Source: Bradyrhizobium manausense (GTDB lineage: Bacteria > Pseudomonadota > Alphaproteobacteria > Rhizobiales > Xanthobacteraceae). From it: a stretch of DNA of 64,000 nucleotides. How positions within the stretch are numbered: the stretch's first letter is position 1; the number at the start of each line of letters is the position of its first letter. Under the pieces are notes generated by a model that saw nothing but the letters and a program-made list of their open reading frames with translations, searched no databases and had not been told where the DNA came from. Below are positions 32,692 through 41,723 of the stretch, in pieces. A program made the translations under genes and the position numbers. Where the stretch lies: NCBI RefSeq assembly GCF_018131105.1, contig NZ_JAFCJI010000001.1, forward strand, positions 2,046,001-2,110,000, read 5' to 3'.

Positions 32692-33627
32692 ATGAGAGTG
32701 CTGGTGATCGGCGCAGGCGCGCTCGGAGGCTACTACGGAGCTCGCCTGGTCCGGGCCGGTGTCGATGTGACCTTTCTGGTGCGGGCCGGGCGCGCGGAGC
32801 AATTGCGTCGGAATGGATTGCAGGTCGTAAGCCCGAACGGCGACTTCGCCGTGCAGCCGAAGGTGCTCCTGGCCAACGAGCTCAGGGAGTCCTTTGACGT
32901 CGTGCTCGTTGGTGTGAAGGCCTATTCGCTTGACGACGCGATGGCCCAGTTTGCCCCAGCCGTTGGTGCGAGCACGATGGTTCTGCCGGTACTCAACGGG
33001 TTGAAGCATATCGACGCCCTGACGGCGCGGTTCGGCGCCGGTTGCATCCTCGGTGGGTTGGCGAACGTCAGTGCCGGGCTCGATGCGGATGGCCGTGTCG
33101 TTCAGTTCATGGCCAATCAGACCATCGTCTTCGGCGAGATCACGGGCTTGCTCAGCGAACGTGCGCTTGCCCTGGAGACACTGCTCCATGTCCCCGGTAT
33201 CGACGTGCGAGCCAGCGAAGCGATCATGCAGGACATGTGGGAGAAGTTCGTCCAGCTCAGCACGCTGGCCGGCATCACCTGCCTGATGCGCGCAAGTGTC
33301 GGAGACATCCTGGCAGTGCCGAACGGCGAGGCATCGATCTTCCGTCTGTTCGCGGAATGCTGTGCCATTGCAACGGCCTCGGGATTCGCGCCGCGCGCGG
33401 CGTTCATCGAGTTCGACCGGAAGCTGTTCACGACAGCTGGCTCGCCGCTCAAGGCCTCGATGCTGCGCGACGTCGAGCGCGGCTCGATCACCGAGGCCGA
33501 GCACATCCTTGGCGACATGGCCAATCGGGCCCGCAGGCTGAATATCGACACACCGCTGCTGGATCTTGCCCGGGCGCACCTGGCCGTATACGAGGTCGGG
33601 CGGCGACGAGGTTCGTCTGCGCAATAA
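32692..33627 (+). CDS. Ketopantoate reductase (PanE/ApbA) family protein
   Basis: 311 residues. The N-terminal Rossmann motif VIGAGALGGYYGARLVRAG is canonical for PanE/ApbA, followed by VLVGVKAYSLDDAM and LPVLNGLKHIDAL. The C-terminal helical domain has WEKFVQLSTLAGITCLMRASVGDI, with the family lysine (EKF), and the Asp/Glu/Ser cluster SMLRDVERGSITEAEHILGDM. True PanE reduces 2-dehydropantoate with NADPH; genomes usually carry several paralogues with other substrates, so no symbol is given. Confidence 0.85.
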   Translation: MRVLVIGAGALGGYYGARLVRAGVDVTFLVRAGRAEQLRRNGLQVVSPNGDFAVQPKVLLANELRESFDVVLVGVKAYSLDDAMAQFAPAVGASTMVLPVLNGLKHIDALTARFGAGCILGGLANVSAGLDADGRVVQFMANQTIVFGEITGLLSERALALETLLHVPGIDVRASEAIMQDMWEKFVQLSTLAGITCLMRASVGDILAVPNGEASIFRLFAECCAIATASGFAPRAAFIEFDRKLFTTAGSPLKASMLRDVERGSITEAEHILGDMANRARRLNIDTPLLDLARAHLAVYEVGRRRGSSAQ

Positions 33628-33687
33628 GGTGGACGCAACCTGGCTTGATCAGTGAGACGCGCCGGGGTCAGCCTTGTCAGGCGAGAG

Positions 33688-35391
33688 CTAGCTCGCTTCC
33701 ATCAACGTCGCATCTTCGCTGGTCTGATCGCGGGACCAGAACTGCATGAGGCAGCGAAGTCCGCCCGGATTGAAGTCCAGGCTCACCGACCAGCCGGCCT
33801 CGCCGGCGAACATGCCGGTGATCATCTTCGTTCCAAAGCCGCGACGCGTGGGCCTGTGAACCAGCGGGCCATCTCGCTCGGCCCAGGACAAGCGCACCAA
33901 GCCGGTCTCGTCGATGCTCCAGGATACTTGTAACTTGCCGGATGCCACCGAGAACGCGCCGTATTTGGCCGCGTTCGTGCTGAGCTCCTGGAGCGCAGCC
34001 GAAATCGCCAGGGTGAGTTTGGGCGGCAACAGGATATCGCGGCCGTCAATTTCAAGACGTTCAGGACCGGCGTAGGGGGCCAAGGTCTGTTTGACGATGG
34101 ATACCAGGCTGACGCCGACCCAGTTGTTTTCGGTGAGGAGATTGTAGGCCTGCGAGAGAGCCAGGAGGCGGCCCTCGAAGGCGGCAGCGAATTCGTTGAG
34201 GTCGTTTGAACTGGCGCGCGACAGGCGCGCGATCGACTGCACGGTGCCGAGCGTATTCTTCACCCGGTGATTGATCTCATCCAGGAGTGCCTTCTGCTGC
34301 TTCAGGGCGTCGGCGAGTTCGCTTCCGACCTGATGCAGCACCTTCTTCATCCGGTTGACTTCGCTGATCGTTCCCCGCTTCGGCTCGATCGCGACGGAGC
34401 GCAATCCGGCGACGTATTGTTCGAGATCGGAGAATTCGGCGAGGAACCGCTGGGAGATCATGCGGGCGAGCGCCAATCCCAGAACAAGCGTGAAAGCCGT
34501 CAGCGCAACGATCCATTCGGCCGTCCGGTGCAGCGGACCGTCAATGACGTCGCGGGGAACAGCAAGGTTGATCGACCAGGTGCTCTGATTGGATCGCAAC
34601 AGCGACGCGTAGGTGGGAACGCCTTTCCGCGAGATTGCTTCGATCCACCAGGCGAATGGCTGCCCGAGATGGGCCATGATCTCAGGAATGGTCGGGTGGC
34701 CTACCAGATCGTCGCCATCGAGCAATGGCCGCCTTGCCAGAAGCAGTCCGTTCGCATCGACGATGCTGCCCACCATTCCGGCCGAGACATATTCGTCCAT
34801 CATCGACGAAAGATAGCTCGTCGACAGTCCGATGTTGAGCGCGTAGCGGATTTGACCGTGGATCGAGACGGGAACGGCAATCGTGACGATCGGTTGACCG
34901 TCGACGACGGCGCGTTGAAGCCCGGAGACCTGAGGCCGGCCGGTTTCGATCGCGCGCCGCTCGACGTCGAACGCAGTGCGTTTGGGCAAGGGACGATCGA
35001 GATCGAGGCGTGTGTTCACGATCTGCTGGCCGTCTGGGGCGTAGAGGACGATCGCGACGCCGCCGATCAGCTTCACCGCCTGCACGGCATGATCTCTGAA
35101 TTCCGCAAATCGTTCCTGCGACAGCGATGGCGAGAGTGCAAGGACGCGCAGATCGTCGATGATGTTTGCGACCCGCAGGTCGGCAGCGTTGCGCATGAGA
35201 CGCAACCTGTCTTCATACTCAGCCTTGGTCAATTGGGAGGATTCAGCCACGAAATGGTAGGCGAGAAATGCCGCACATGCCGTGACCGGGACCGCGGTCG
35301 TGAGGGCGAGCAGCAATAGATAGGCTGAGACCGGCCAGGTGCGAAGCGACCGCCGGAACCAAACCCCCCATCGACGCGGCAAAGCACCCAC
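33688..35391 (-). CDS. Membrane sensor histidine kinase, HWE/HisKA_2 type
   Basis: 567 residues from a GTG start with GAGGGG upstream. A transmembrane helix (about 20-42) and a second one (about 292-314) flank a periplasmic dCache-like sensor (about 45-285). The kinase core has the histidine at residue 375 in LDEINHRVKNTLGTVQSIARL. The ATPase domain has LQELSTNAAKYGAFSVASG and WSERDGP-like AERDGPLV, then GFGTKMI, a pattern of HWE/HisKA_2 kinases. In alphaproteobacteria such kinases often feed general-stress (PhyR/EcfG) signalling, but no partner gene is adjacent. The ligand is unknown. Confidence 0.86.
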   Translation of the reverse strand: MGALPRRWGVWFRRSLRTWPVSAYLLLLALTTAVPVTACAAFLAYHFVAESSQLTKAEYEDRLRLMRNAADLRVANIIDDLRVLALSPSLSQERFAEFRDHAVQAVKLIGGVAIVLYAPDGQQIVNTRLDLDRPLPKRTAFDVERRAIETGRPQVSGLQRAVVDGQPIVTIAVPVSIHGQIRYALNIGLSTSYLSSMMDEYVSAGMVGSIVDANGLLLARRPLLDGDDLVGHPTIPEIMAHLGQPFAWWIEAISRKGVPTYASLLRSNQSTWSINLAVPRDVIDGPLHRTAEWIVALTAFTLVLGLALARMISQRFLAEFSDLEQYVAGLRSVAIEPKRGTISEVNRMKKVLHQVGSELADALKQQKALLDEINHRVKNTLGTVQSIARLSRASSNDLNEFAAAFEGRLLALSQAYNLLTENNWVGVSLVSIVKQTLAPYAGPERLEIDGRDILLPPKLTLAISAALQELSTNAAKYGAFSVASGKLQVSWSIDETGLVRLSWAERDGPLVHRPTRRGFGTKMITGMFAGEAGWSVSLDFNPGGLRCLMQFWSRDQTSEDATLMEAS

Positions 35392-35518
35392 CTGTCACTC
35401 ACCCCTCGACGAGGTCTTTCTCGCAAGCTGATTCCCCAAGGGTAGCGGCTCGGCCGGCGCTAGCAACATGGGACTTGGTCGAAGGAGTTGATGGAACCAT
35501 TGTTCCAACGGCGTGAGA

Positions 35519-37627
35519 TCAGCCGGCGCCGATCAGCGGGATCGCCTCGTCGCGTTCGTAGAGATACAGCAGGCAGCGCAGCGCCTCGCCGCGCTCGCCC
35601 TTCAGCTTCGGATCGTCCTTCATGATTCGCAGCGCCTCGTCACGGGCCTGCGTGATGAGCTGGCCATGAACCTCCGAGCGCGCGATGCGGTAGCCGGGCA
35701 GGCCGCTCTGGCGCACACCGAGCACGTCGCCTTCGCCGCGCAACTTCAGGTCCTCCTCTGCGATGCGAAAACCGTCGGTGGTTTCGCGGATCACCTTGAG
35801 CCGCGCCTTCGACATTTCGCCGAGCGGCTCGCTGTAGAGCAGAATGCAGGTCGACGCCTCCGAGCCGCGGCCGATGCGGCCGCGCAGCTGGTGCAACTGG
35901 GCGAGGCCGAAGCGCTCGGCATTCTCGATCACCATGATGGTGGCGGCCGGCACGTCGACGCCGACCTCGACTACAGTGGTCGCGACCAGAAGGCCGATCT
36001 CGTGGGCTGCGAACTGGCCCATGACGCTGTCCTTCTCCGTGCCCTTCATCTGCCCGTGGACGAGGCCAACGCGGTCGCCGAAGCGCTTTTGCAGACTCTC
36101 GAAACGTTTGGTCGCGTTGGTGAGATGCTCGGTGCCCTCAGCCTCAGACTCCTCGACCAGCGGACAGATCCAGTAGACCAGCTTGCCGGACTCCAGCGCA
36201 CGGCCGACACCGTCCATGACCTCACCGAGCCGGCTCATGGCGACGGCACGGGTATCGATCGGCTGGCGGCCGGCCGGCTTTTCGCGCAGCTCCGAGATGT
36301 CCATATCGCCGAAATAAGTCAGCACCAGTGTGCGCGGGATCGGTGTGGCGCTGAGCACGAGAACGTCGACGGCTTCACCCTTCGAGGTCAGCGCGAGGCG
36401 CTCGCGCACGCCAAAGCGGTGCTGCTCGTCGACAACAGCGAGCGCGAGATCCCTGAAGACGACGTCGTCCTGGATCAGCGCGTGGGTGCCGACTAGCAAA
36501 TCAATCTCGCCCTCGGCAAGCCGAGCGATAATCTCGCGCCGCTCCTTGCCTTTTTCGCGGCCGGTCAGGATCGCAACCCGCATGCCGGCGTGCTCGGCGA
36601 GGGGGGCGATGGTCTTGATGTGCTGGCGTGCCAGGATTTCGGTCGGGGCCATCAGTGCCGCTTGCTTGCCGACCTCGGCAACCGCGGCCGCGGCCATCAG
36701 CGCCACCACGGTCTTGCCAGAGCCGACGTCGCCCTGGAGCAGGCGAAGCATCCGCACCGGCTGCAACAGGTCGTTGGCGATCGCCGCCGTCGCCTCGCGC
36801 TGGGAGGTGGTCAATGCATAGGGCAGGGCGTCGATCACCTTGTTGCGCAGATGACCGTCGCCGGCATTGCGTACGCCGGCCGGGCGGCGCAGCTGTGCGC
36901 GGATCAGCGCGAGCGCGAGCTGGCCAGCGAGCAACTCGTCGAAGGCAAGGCGCGACCAGTAGCGCTGCTCGGGCAGGATGTCCGTCAGCTCGACCGGCTG
37001 ATGCACGCGATTGAACGCTTCCGTAACCGGCGGGAAATTGCAGCGGCGCAGCACGTCCGGGCTGATCCATTCCGGCAGCGCGGGCAGTTTCTGCAGCGCC
37101 TGAGCGACCGCGCGGCGGAGCGAGCCGATCGCCAGGCCCGTGGTGAGCGGGTAGACCGGGTCGATGCCCGTAAGCTTTGAGATCGCCTCTTCGTCCAGCA
37201 CGCGGTCGGGGTGCACGATCTGCGGGATGCCGTCATACATCTGCAGCGTGCCTGAGACGTAGCGCTTCTCGCCCATCGGCAGCAGCTTCTCGACATAGCC
37301 CGGCTTGGCGCGGAAGAAGGTCAGCACGACGTCGCCGGTGTCGTCGTTGGCATAGACGAGATATGGCGCGCGCGTGTTACGCGGCGGAGGCGGGCGGTGG
37401 CGATCGACGGTGACCTCCAAGGTCACCATGGTTCCCTGGACCGCGTCGCGGATTTTCGGCCGCGCCCGGCGGTCGATCACCTGGCTCGGCAGATGCAGCA
37501 GCAGATCCACCAGCCGCGGCGTCTCGTTGCGGCTGAGCAGATATTGCAGCAGCTTGTCCTGCTTCGGACCGACACCGGGCAGGCTGGTCACGGGAGCAAA
37601 CAGCGGGTTGAGCAGGCTGGGGCGCAT
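35519..37627 (-). CDS. recG: ATP-dependent DNA helicase RecG
   Basis: 702 residues, normal for RecG, which reverses stalled forks and branch-migrates junctions. An N-terminal wedge/OB region (about 50-180) precedes the helicase domains: LLQGDVGSGKTVVALMAAAAV (Walker A), LVGTHALIQDDV, VVDEQHRFGVRERLAL (motif II, DEQH), LVLSATPIPRTL, and the C-terminal VVEVGVDVPAATIMVIENAERFGLAQLHQLRGRIGRG. It diverges from sdhE-mfd across 185 bases that contain a short palindrome. Its helicase core is a close relative of that of Mfd next door. Confidence 0.97.
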   Translation of the reverse strand: MRPSLLNPLFAPVTSLPGVGPKQDKLLQYLLSRNETPRLVDLLLHLPSQVIDRRARPKIRDAVQGTMVTLEVTVDRHRPPPPRNTRAPYLVYANDDTGDVVLTFFRAKPGYVEKLLPMGEKRYVSGTLQMYDGIPQIVHPDRVLDEEAISKLTGIDPVYPLTTGLAIGSLRRAVAQALQKLPALPEWISPDVLRRCNFPPVTEAFNRVHQPVELTDILPEQRYWSRLAFDELLAGQLALALIRAQLRRPAGVRNAGDGHLRNKVIDALPYALTTSQREATAAIANDLLQPVRMLRLLQGDVGSGKTVVALMAAAAVAEVGKQAALMAPTEILARQHIKTIAPLAEHAGMRVAILTGREKGKERREIIARLAEGEIDLLVGTHALIQDDVVFRDLALAVVDEQHRFGVRERLALTSKGEAVDVLVLSATPIPRTLVLTYFGDMDISELREKPAGRQPIDTRAVAMSRLGEVMDGVGRALESGKLVYWICPLVEESEAEGTEHLTNATKRFESLQKRFGDRVGLVHGQMKGTEKDSVMGQFAAHEIGLLVATTVVEVGVDVPAATIMVIENAERFGLAQLHQLRGRIGRGSEASTCILLYSEPLGEMSKARLKVIRETTDGFRIAEEDLKLRGEGDVLGVRQSGLPGYRIARSEVHGQLITQARDEALRIMKDDPKLKGERGEALRCLLYLYERDEAIPLIGAG

Positions 37628-37658
37628 GGATGCGAATCTAGGATCGTTTCAGCCCGTC

Positions 37659-37681
37659 ATGCCCGGCTTTATGCCGGGCAT
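37659..37681. repeat. Short palindromic element upstream of recG/sdhE
   Basis: ATGCCCGGC, loop TTTAT, GCCGGGCAT within the wider context CCGTCATGCCCGGC...GCCGGGCATCCACGG. Copies of this kind are scattered between genes in Bradyrhizobium. Unlike the three longer palindromes of this window it lies between divergent starts. Confidence 0.75.
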
Positions 37682-37812
37682 CCACGGCTTTTTTCGTCTC
37701 CGAGAGCCGGCATCGGGCCATGCCAAATCGAGGGCTGACACGGCAGGTTCGAATAGCTATATCACCCCGGCCCGGCACGTCCGGGCTTTCGGCGTTTGAC
37801 TGGATTTGAGAC

Positions 37813-38103
37813 ATGACGGGAACGACACGATCGAGCGACGGGCTGGACGATCGCCGCAAGCGGCTGCTGTTCCGCTGCTGGCACCGCGGCACGCGCGAGA
37901 TGGACCTGATCCTCGGCCGCTTCGCGGATGCCGAGATCGGCAACCTGTCGGACGCGGAGCTGACCGAACTCGAGACCCTGCTCGAAGAGTCCGATCCCGA
38001 TCTCTATGCCGCCATCACTGGTGACAAGGTGCTGCCAGCCGATGTCACCGGCGCGCTGTTCGCCCGCATCAAGGCCTATCCGATCGCGGACGGCAACGTA
38101 TGA
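37813..38103 (+). CDS. sdhE: Succinate dehydrogenase assembly factor (FAD assembly), SdhE/YgfY family
   Basis: 96 residues. The family signature RGTREMDLILGRFAD contains the conserved RGxxExD that helps attach FAD to the flavoprotein subunit of succinate dehydrogenase. The acidic helix ELTELETLLEESDPDLYAAITG also fits. The stop overlaps the mfd start as ATGA, so expression is coupled to the repair factor. This sdhE-mfd adjacency is usual in rhizobia. Confidence 0.92.
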   Translation: MTGTTRSSDGLDDRRKRLLFRCWHRGTREMDLILGRFADAEIGNLSDAELTELETLLEESDPDLYAAITGDKVLPADVTGALFARIKAYPIADGNV

Positions 38104-41100
38104 AGCAGGGGATGAAATCTCCGGCCGAGCTGCTGACGCCCGGCCGCGCGGTGACGCTTGCCAACGTTGCCGAGGGCGCCGAGGGCCTCGTCGTCTCCGA
38201 TCTCGCGCGGGCCATTGCGGCGCGGCCGAAGAAGCCCGCGGTCAGCCTTGCCGTGGTCTGCCGCGACGGTGCGCGGATGCAGCAGCTTGAGCGGGCGCTG
38301 CAATTCTTTGCGCCCGATCTGCCGGTGCTGACCTTTCCTGCCTGGGACTGCCAGCCCTATGATCGCGTCTCGCCACATGGCGGCATTCTGGCACAACGCC
38401 TGACGACGCTGGCCCGGCTCGCCGCGCTCACCGGCAGCGACAAGCCGCTGATCGTGCTGACCACGGTGAATGCCGTCGTGCAGCGCGTGCCCGCGCGCGA
38501 GCTGGTCGCGGCGCAGGCGCTGTCGGTCGCGCCCGGCAATGTCGTGCCGATGGACACGATCATCGCCTGGCTGGAGCATAACGGCTACAATCGTTCCTCG
38601 ACCGTGCGCGAGCCCGGCGAATATGCCGTCCGCGGCGGTATCCTCGATCTGTTTCCGGCGGGCCTTGAACAGCCTGTTCGTTTCGACTTCTTCGGCGATA
38701 GCCTGGAATCGATCCGCACCTTCGACGCCGAGACCCAGCGCACGCTGCTTGATATGCGCGCACTCAATCTCGTCCCCATCTCGGAATTCCAGCTCGTCAC
38801 CGACACGATCCGCCGCTTTCGTATGGGCTATGTCGCCGAGTTCGGCGCGCCGGAGCGCGACGATGCACTGTACGAGGCCGTCAGCGAAGGTCGTCGCCAT
38901 CCCGGCATGGAGCACTGGCTGCCGCTGTTCCAGGACCGGATGGACACGCTGTTCGACTATCTGCAGGGCGCAACGATCGCGATCGAGCCGCAGGCCGAGG
39001 ACGCTGTCCGCGAGCGCTTCAAGCAGATCCAGGACTATTACGAGGCCCGCCGCGATGCCATGGAGCATCCGGGCGGCGGCGCCATCTACAAGCCATTGCC
39101 GCCGGACCGGCTGTACCTGACCGATGAGGAATGGACCGGGCGCGAACGCGACACCGCGTTGATCCGGTTGACCGCGTTCTCGGTGCCGACCGACGGCACC
39201 AGCGTGCTCGACGCCGGCGCCCGCAAGGGCCGCGACTTCGCGCCTGAACGTAACGACACCACCGTCAACGTGTTCGAATCCGTCGTCGCGCATGTGATGG
39301 GCTTGCAGGCCCAGCGCAAGAAAGTCGTGATCGCGCTCTGGAGCGAAGGCTCGCGTGACCGCATGACCTCGATGCTGCGCGACCACAAGCTGACCCACAC
39401 CACCAGCGTGAATACCTGGCGGACAGTGCAGGCGACCCCGCGCAACGAGACCATGCTCGCCGTGCTCGGCCTGGAGAGCGGTTTCGAGACCGACGAGATC
39501 GCTGTCATCAGCGAACAGGATATTCTCGGTGACCGGCTGGTGCGGCCGCGCAAGGCGAGCCGCAAGCTCGACAATTTCATTTCGGAGGTGACGAGCCTCA
39601 CCGCGGGCGACATCGTCGTCCACGTCGACCACGGCATCGGCCGTTTCATCGGTCTCCAAACGCTGGACGTCGCCGGCGCGCCGCATGATTGTCTCGAGCT
39701 GCATTATGCCGCCGAGACGAAGCTGTTTCTGCCGGTCGAGAACATCGAGCTGTTGTCGCGCTACGGCTCCGACCAGACCACAGTGGAGCTGGATCGTCTC
39801 GGCGGCTCCGGCTGGCAGACCCGCAAGGCGAAGCTCAAGAACCGTATCCGCGAGATCGCGGGCGAACTGATCAAAATCGCGGCCGCGCGGCATCTGCACG
39901 AAGCGCCCAAGCTGCCGGTGCAGCAGGGCCTCTACGACGAGTTCTGTGCACGCTTCCCCTATGACGAGACCGAGGACCAGTTAGGGGCCATCGAATCCAC
40001 GCTGAAGGATCTCGAGCTCGGCCGTCCCATGGACCGGCTGATCTGCGGCGACGTTGGCTTCGGCAAGACCGAGGTTGCGCTCCGCGCGGCGTTCGCCGTT
40101 GCGCTCGAAGGCAAGCAGGTCGCCGTCGTGGTACCGACCACGCTGTTGGCGCGCCAGCACTACAGGACCTTCACCGAGCGCTTCAAAGGCTTTCCAGTGA
40201 ACGTGGCGCAGGCCTCGCGCCTGGTGCCGACCAAGGAACTGAACCTGGTCAAGAAGGGCATTGCCGACGGCTCGGTCGACATCGTCGTCGGGACTCACGC
40301 GCTGCTCGGCAAGGCGATCAAGTTCCGCGATCTCGGCCTCGTCATTGTCGACGAGGAGCAGCACTTTGGCGTCACCCACAAGGAGCGGCTCAAGGCGTTG
40401 CGTTCCGAGGTGCATGTCCTGACCCTGTCGGCAACACCGATCCCGCGCACGCTGCAACTGGCGCTGACCGGCGTTCGCGAGCTCTCGATCATTGCCTCGC
40501 CCCCGGTCGACCGCCTGGCGGTGCGTACCTTCGTGGCCCCGCACGACCCGCTGATGATCCGCGAAGCGCTGCTGCGCGAGCGCTATCGCGGCGGCCAGGC
40601 GTTCTACGTGGTACCGCGCATCGATGACCTCGCCGAGGTCAAGGACTTCCTCGACAAGAACGTGCCGGAGATGAAGGTCGCGGTCGCGCACGGCCAGATG
40701 CCGCCCGCGGTGATCGAGGACATCATGACGGCGTTCTACGACGGCAAATTCGACATCCTGCTGTCGACCACAATCGTGGAGTCCGGCCTCGACATTCCCA
40801 ACGCCAACACGCTGATCGTGCACCGCGCCGACATGTTCGGCCTGGCCCAGCTCTATCAGCTCCGCGGCCGCGTCGGCCGGTCCAAGCTGCGGGCCTATGC
40901 GCTGTTCACGCTGCCGTCGCAGCAGAAGATCACGGCCCAGGCCGAGCGCCGGCTCACCGTGCTGCAATCGCTGGAGACGCTGGGGGCAGGCTTCCAGCTC
41001 GCCTCGCACGATCTCGACATCCGCGGCGCCGGCAATCTGCTCGGCGAGGAACAGTCCGGCCACATCAAGGAGGTCGGCTTCGAGCTCTACCAATCGATGC

Positions 41101-41618
41101 TGGAGGAGGCGATCGTCAACCTCAAGGCCGGCGTCTCCGAGCCCGCCGCCGACCGCTGGTCGCCGACGATCACCATCGGCATGCCCGTGCTGATTCCGGA
41201 GGATTATGTCGACGACCTTTCGGTGCGGCTGTCACTGTACCGGCGCCTCGCCGACCTCGACAGCGAGGAGGAGATCGAGAACTTCGGCGCCGAGATGCGC
41301 GACCGCTTCGGCGTGCTGCCCGATGAGGTGCGCTATCTCTTCAAGGTCGCCGCGATCAAGGCGTTCTGCCGCCAGGCCAATGTCGGCAAGATTGATGCCG
41401 GCCCGAAGGGCGCGGTCATCACCTTCCGCGACAATTCCTTCGCCTATCCCGATCGGCTGGTGTCGTTCATCAAGAGCCACGGCCAGGCCGCCAAGGTGCG
41501 TCCCGACATGAAGGTGGTGTTCCTTCAGGACTGGGAAACGCCGGAAGACCGTCTCGCCGGTACCACCGAGATCATGCGCCAGCTGGCGCAACTCGCGCAG
41601 AAAAAGAAGGCGGCTTAG
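38100..41618 (+). CDS. mfd: Transcription-repair coupling factor Mfd
   Basis: 1172 residues. Mfd displaces RNA polymerase stalled at lesions and recruits UvrA. A UvrB-like N-terminus (about 20-340) is visible from LPVLTFPAWDCQPYDRVSPH and GEYAVRGGILDLFPAG. A CarD-like RNA polymerase-binding module follows (about 495-580; GDIVVHVDHGIGRFIGLQTL). The RecG-like translocase has GDVGFGKTEVALRA, VVPTTLLARQHY, VDEEQHFGV and LSATPIPRTL, then GLDIPNANTLIVHRADMFGLAQLYQLRGRVGRS. A TRCF domain ends the protein. The start overlaps sdhE. All motifs look intact. Confidence 0.97.
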   Translation: MKQGMKSPAELLTPGRAVTLANVAEGAEGLVVSDLARAIAARPKKPAVSLAVVCRDGARMQQLERALQFFAPDLPVLTFPAWDCQPYDRVSPHGGILAQRLTTLARLAALTGSDKPLIVLTTVNAVVQRVPARELVAAQALSVAPGNVVPMDTIIAWLEHNGYNRSSTVREPGEYAVRGGILDLFPAGLEQPVRFDFFGDSLESIRTFDAETQRTLLDMRALNLVPISEFQLVTDTIRRFRMGYVAEFGAPERDDALYEAVSEGRRHPGMEHWLPLFQDRMDTLFDYLQGATIAIEPQAEDAVRERFKQIQDYYEARRDAMEHPGGGAIYKPLPPDRLYLTDEEWTGRERDTALIRLTAFSVPTDGTSVLDAGARKGRDFAPERNDTTVNVFESVVAHVMGLQAQRKKVVIALWSEGSRDRMTSMLRDHKLTHTTSVNTWRTVQATPRNETMLAVLGLESGFETDEIAVISEQDILGDRLVRPRKASRKLDNFISEVTSLTAGDIVVHVDHGIGRFIGLQTLDVAGAPHDCLELHYAAETKLFLPVENIELLSRYGSDQTTVELDRLGGSGWQTRKAKLKNRIREIAGELIKIAAARHLHEAPKLPVQQGLYDEFCARFPYDETEDQLGAIESTLKDLELGRPMDRLICGDVGFGKTEVALRAAFAVALEGKQVAVVVPTTLLARQHYRTFTERFKGFPVNVAQASRLVPTKELNLVKKGIADGSVDIVVGTHALLGKAIKFRDLGLVIVDEEQHFGVTHKERLKALRSEVHVLTLSATPIPRTLQLALTGVRELSIIASPPVDRLAVRTFVAPHDPLMIREALLRERYRGGQAFYVVPRIDDLAEVKDFLDKNVPEMKVAVAHGQMPPAVIEDIMTAFYDGKFDILLSTTIVESGLDIPNANTLIVHRADMFGLAQLYQLRGRVGRSKLRAYALFTLPSQQKITAQAERRLTVLQSLETLGAGFQLASHDLDIRGAGNLLGEEQSGHIKEVGFELYQSMLEEAIVNLKAGVSEPAADRWSPTITIGMPVLIPEDYVDDLSVRLSLYRRLADLDSEEEIENFGAEMRDRFGVLPDEVRYLFKVAAIKAFCRQANVGKIDAGPKGAVITFRDNSFAYPDRLVSFIKSHGQAAKVRPDMKVVFLQDWETPEDRLAGTTEIMRQLAQLAQKKKAA

Positions 41619-41627
41619 AAGGTGTCG

Positions 41628-41714
41628 TAGGGTGGGCAAAGGCGCGGTTGCGCCGTACCCACCATCCTTCAATGATAATGCAGGTCGTGGGCACGCTTCG
41701 CTTTGCCCACCCTA
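41628..41714. repeat. Palindromic intergenic element A (between convergent genes)
   Basis: Arms TAGGGTGGGCAAAG (41628-41641) and CTTTGCCCACCCTA (41701-41714) are perfect inverted repeats of 14 bases, with further GC-rich pairing inside (GGCGCGGTTGCGCC). It lies between mfd and the GGDEF-like gene, both of which end towards it. It belongs to a class of dispersed rhizobial palindromes and may act as a bidirectional terminator or 3'-end stabiliser. Confidence 0.85.
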
Positions 41715-41723
41715 TGAGAGCCT

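Noticed and set aside
35492..35507. TGGAAC-CATT-GTTCCA inverted repeat as an EcfG general-stress promoter for the HWE kinase
   Set aside because: GGAAC is present, but no CGTT-type -10 follows at 16-18 bases on either strand.
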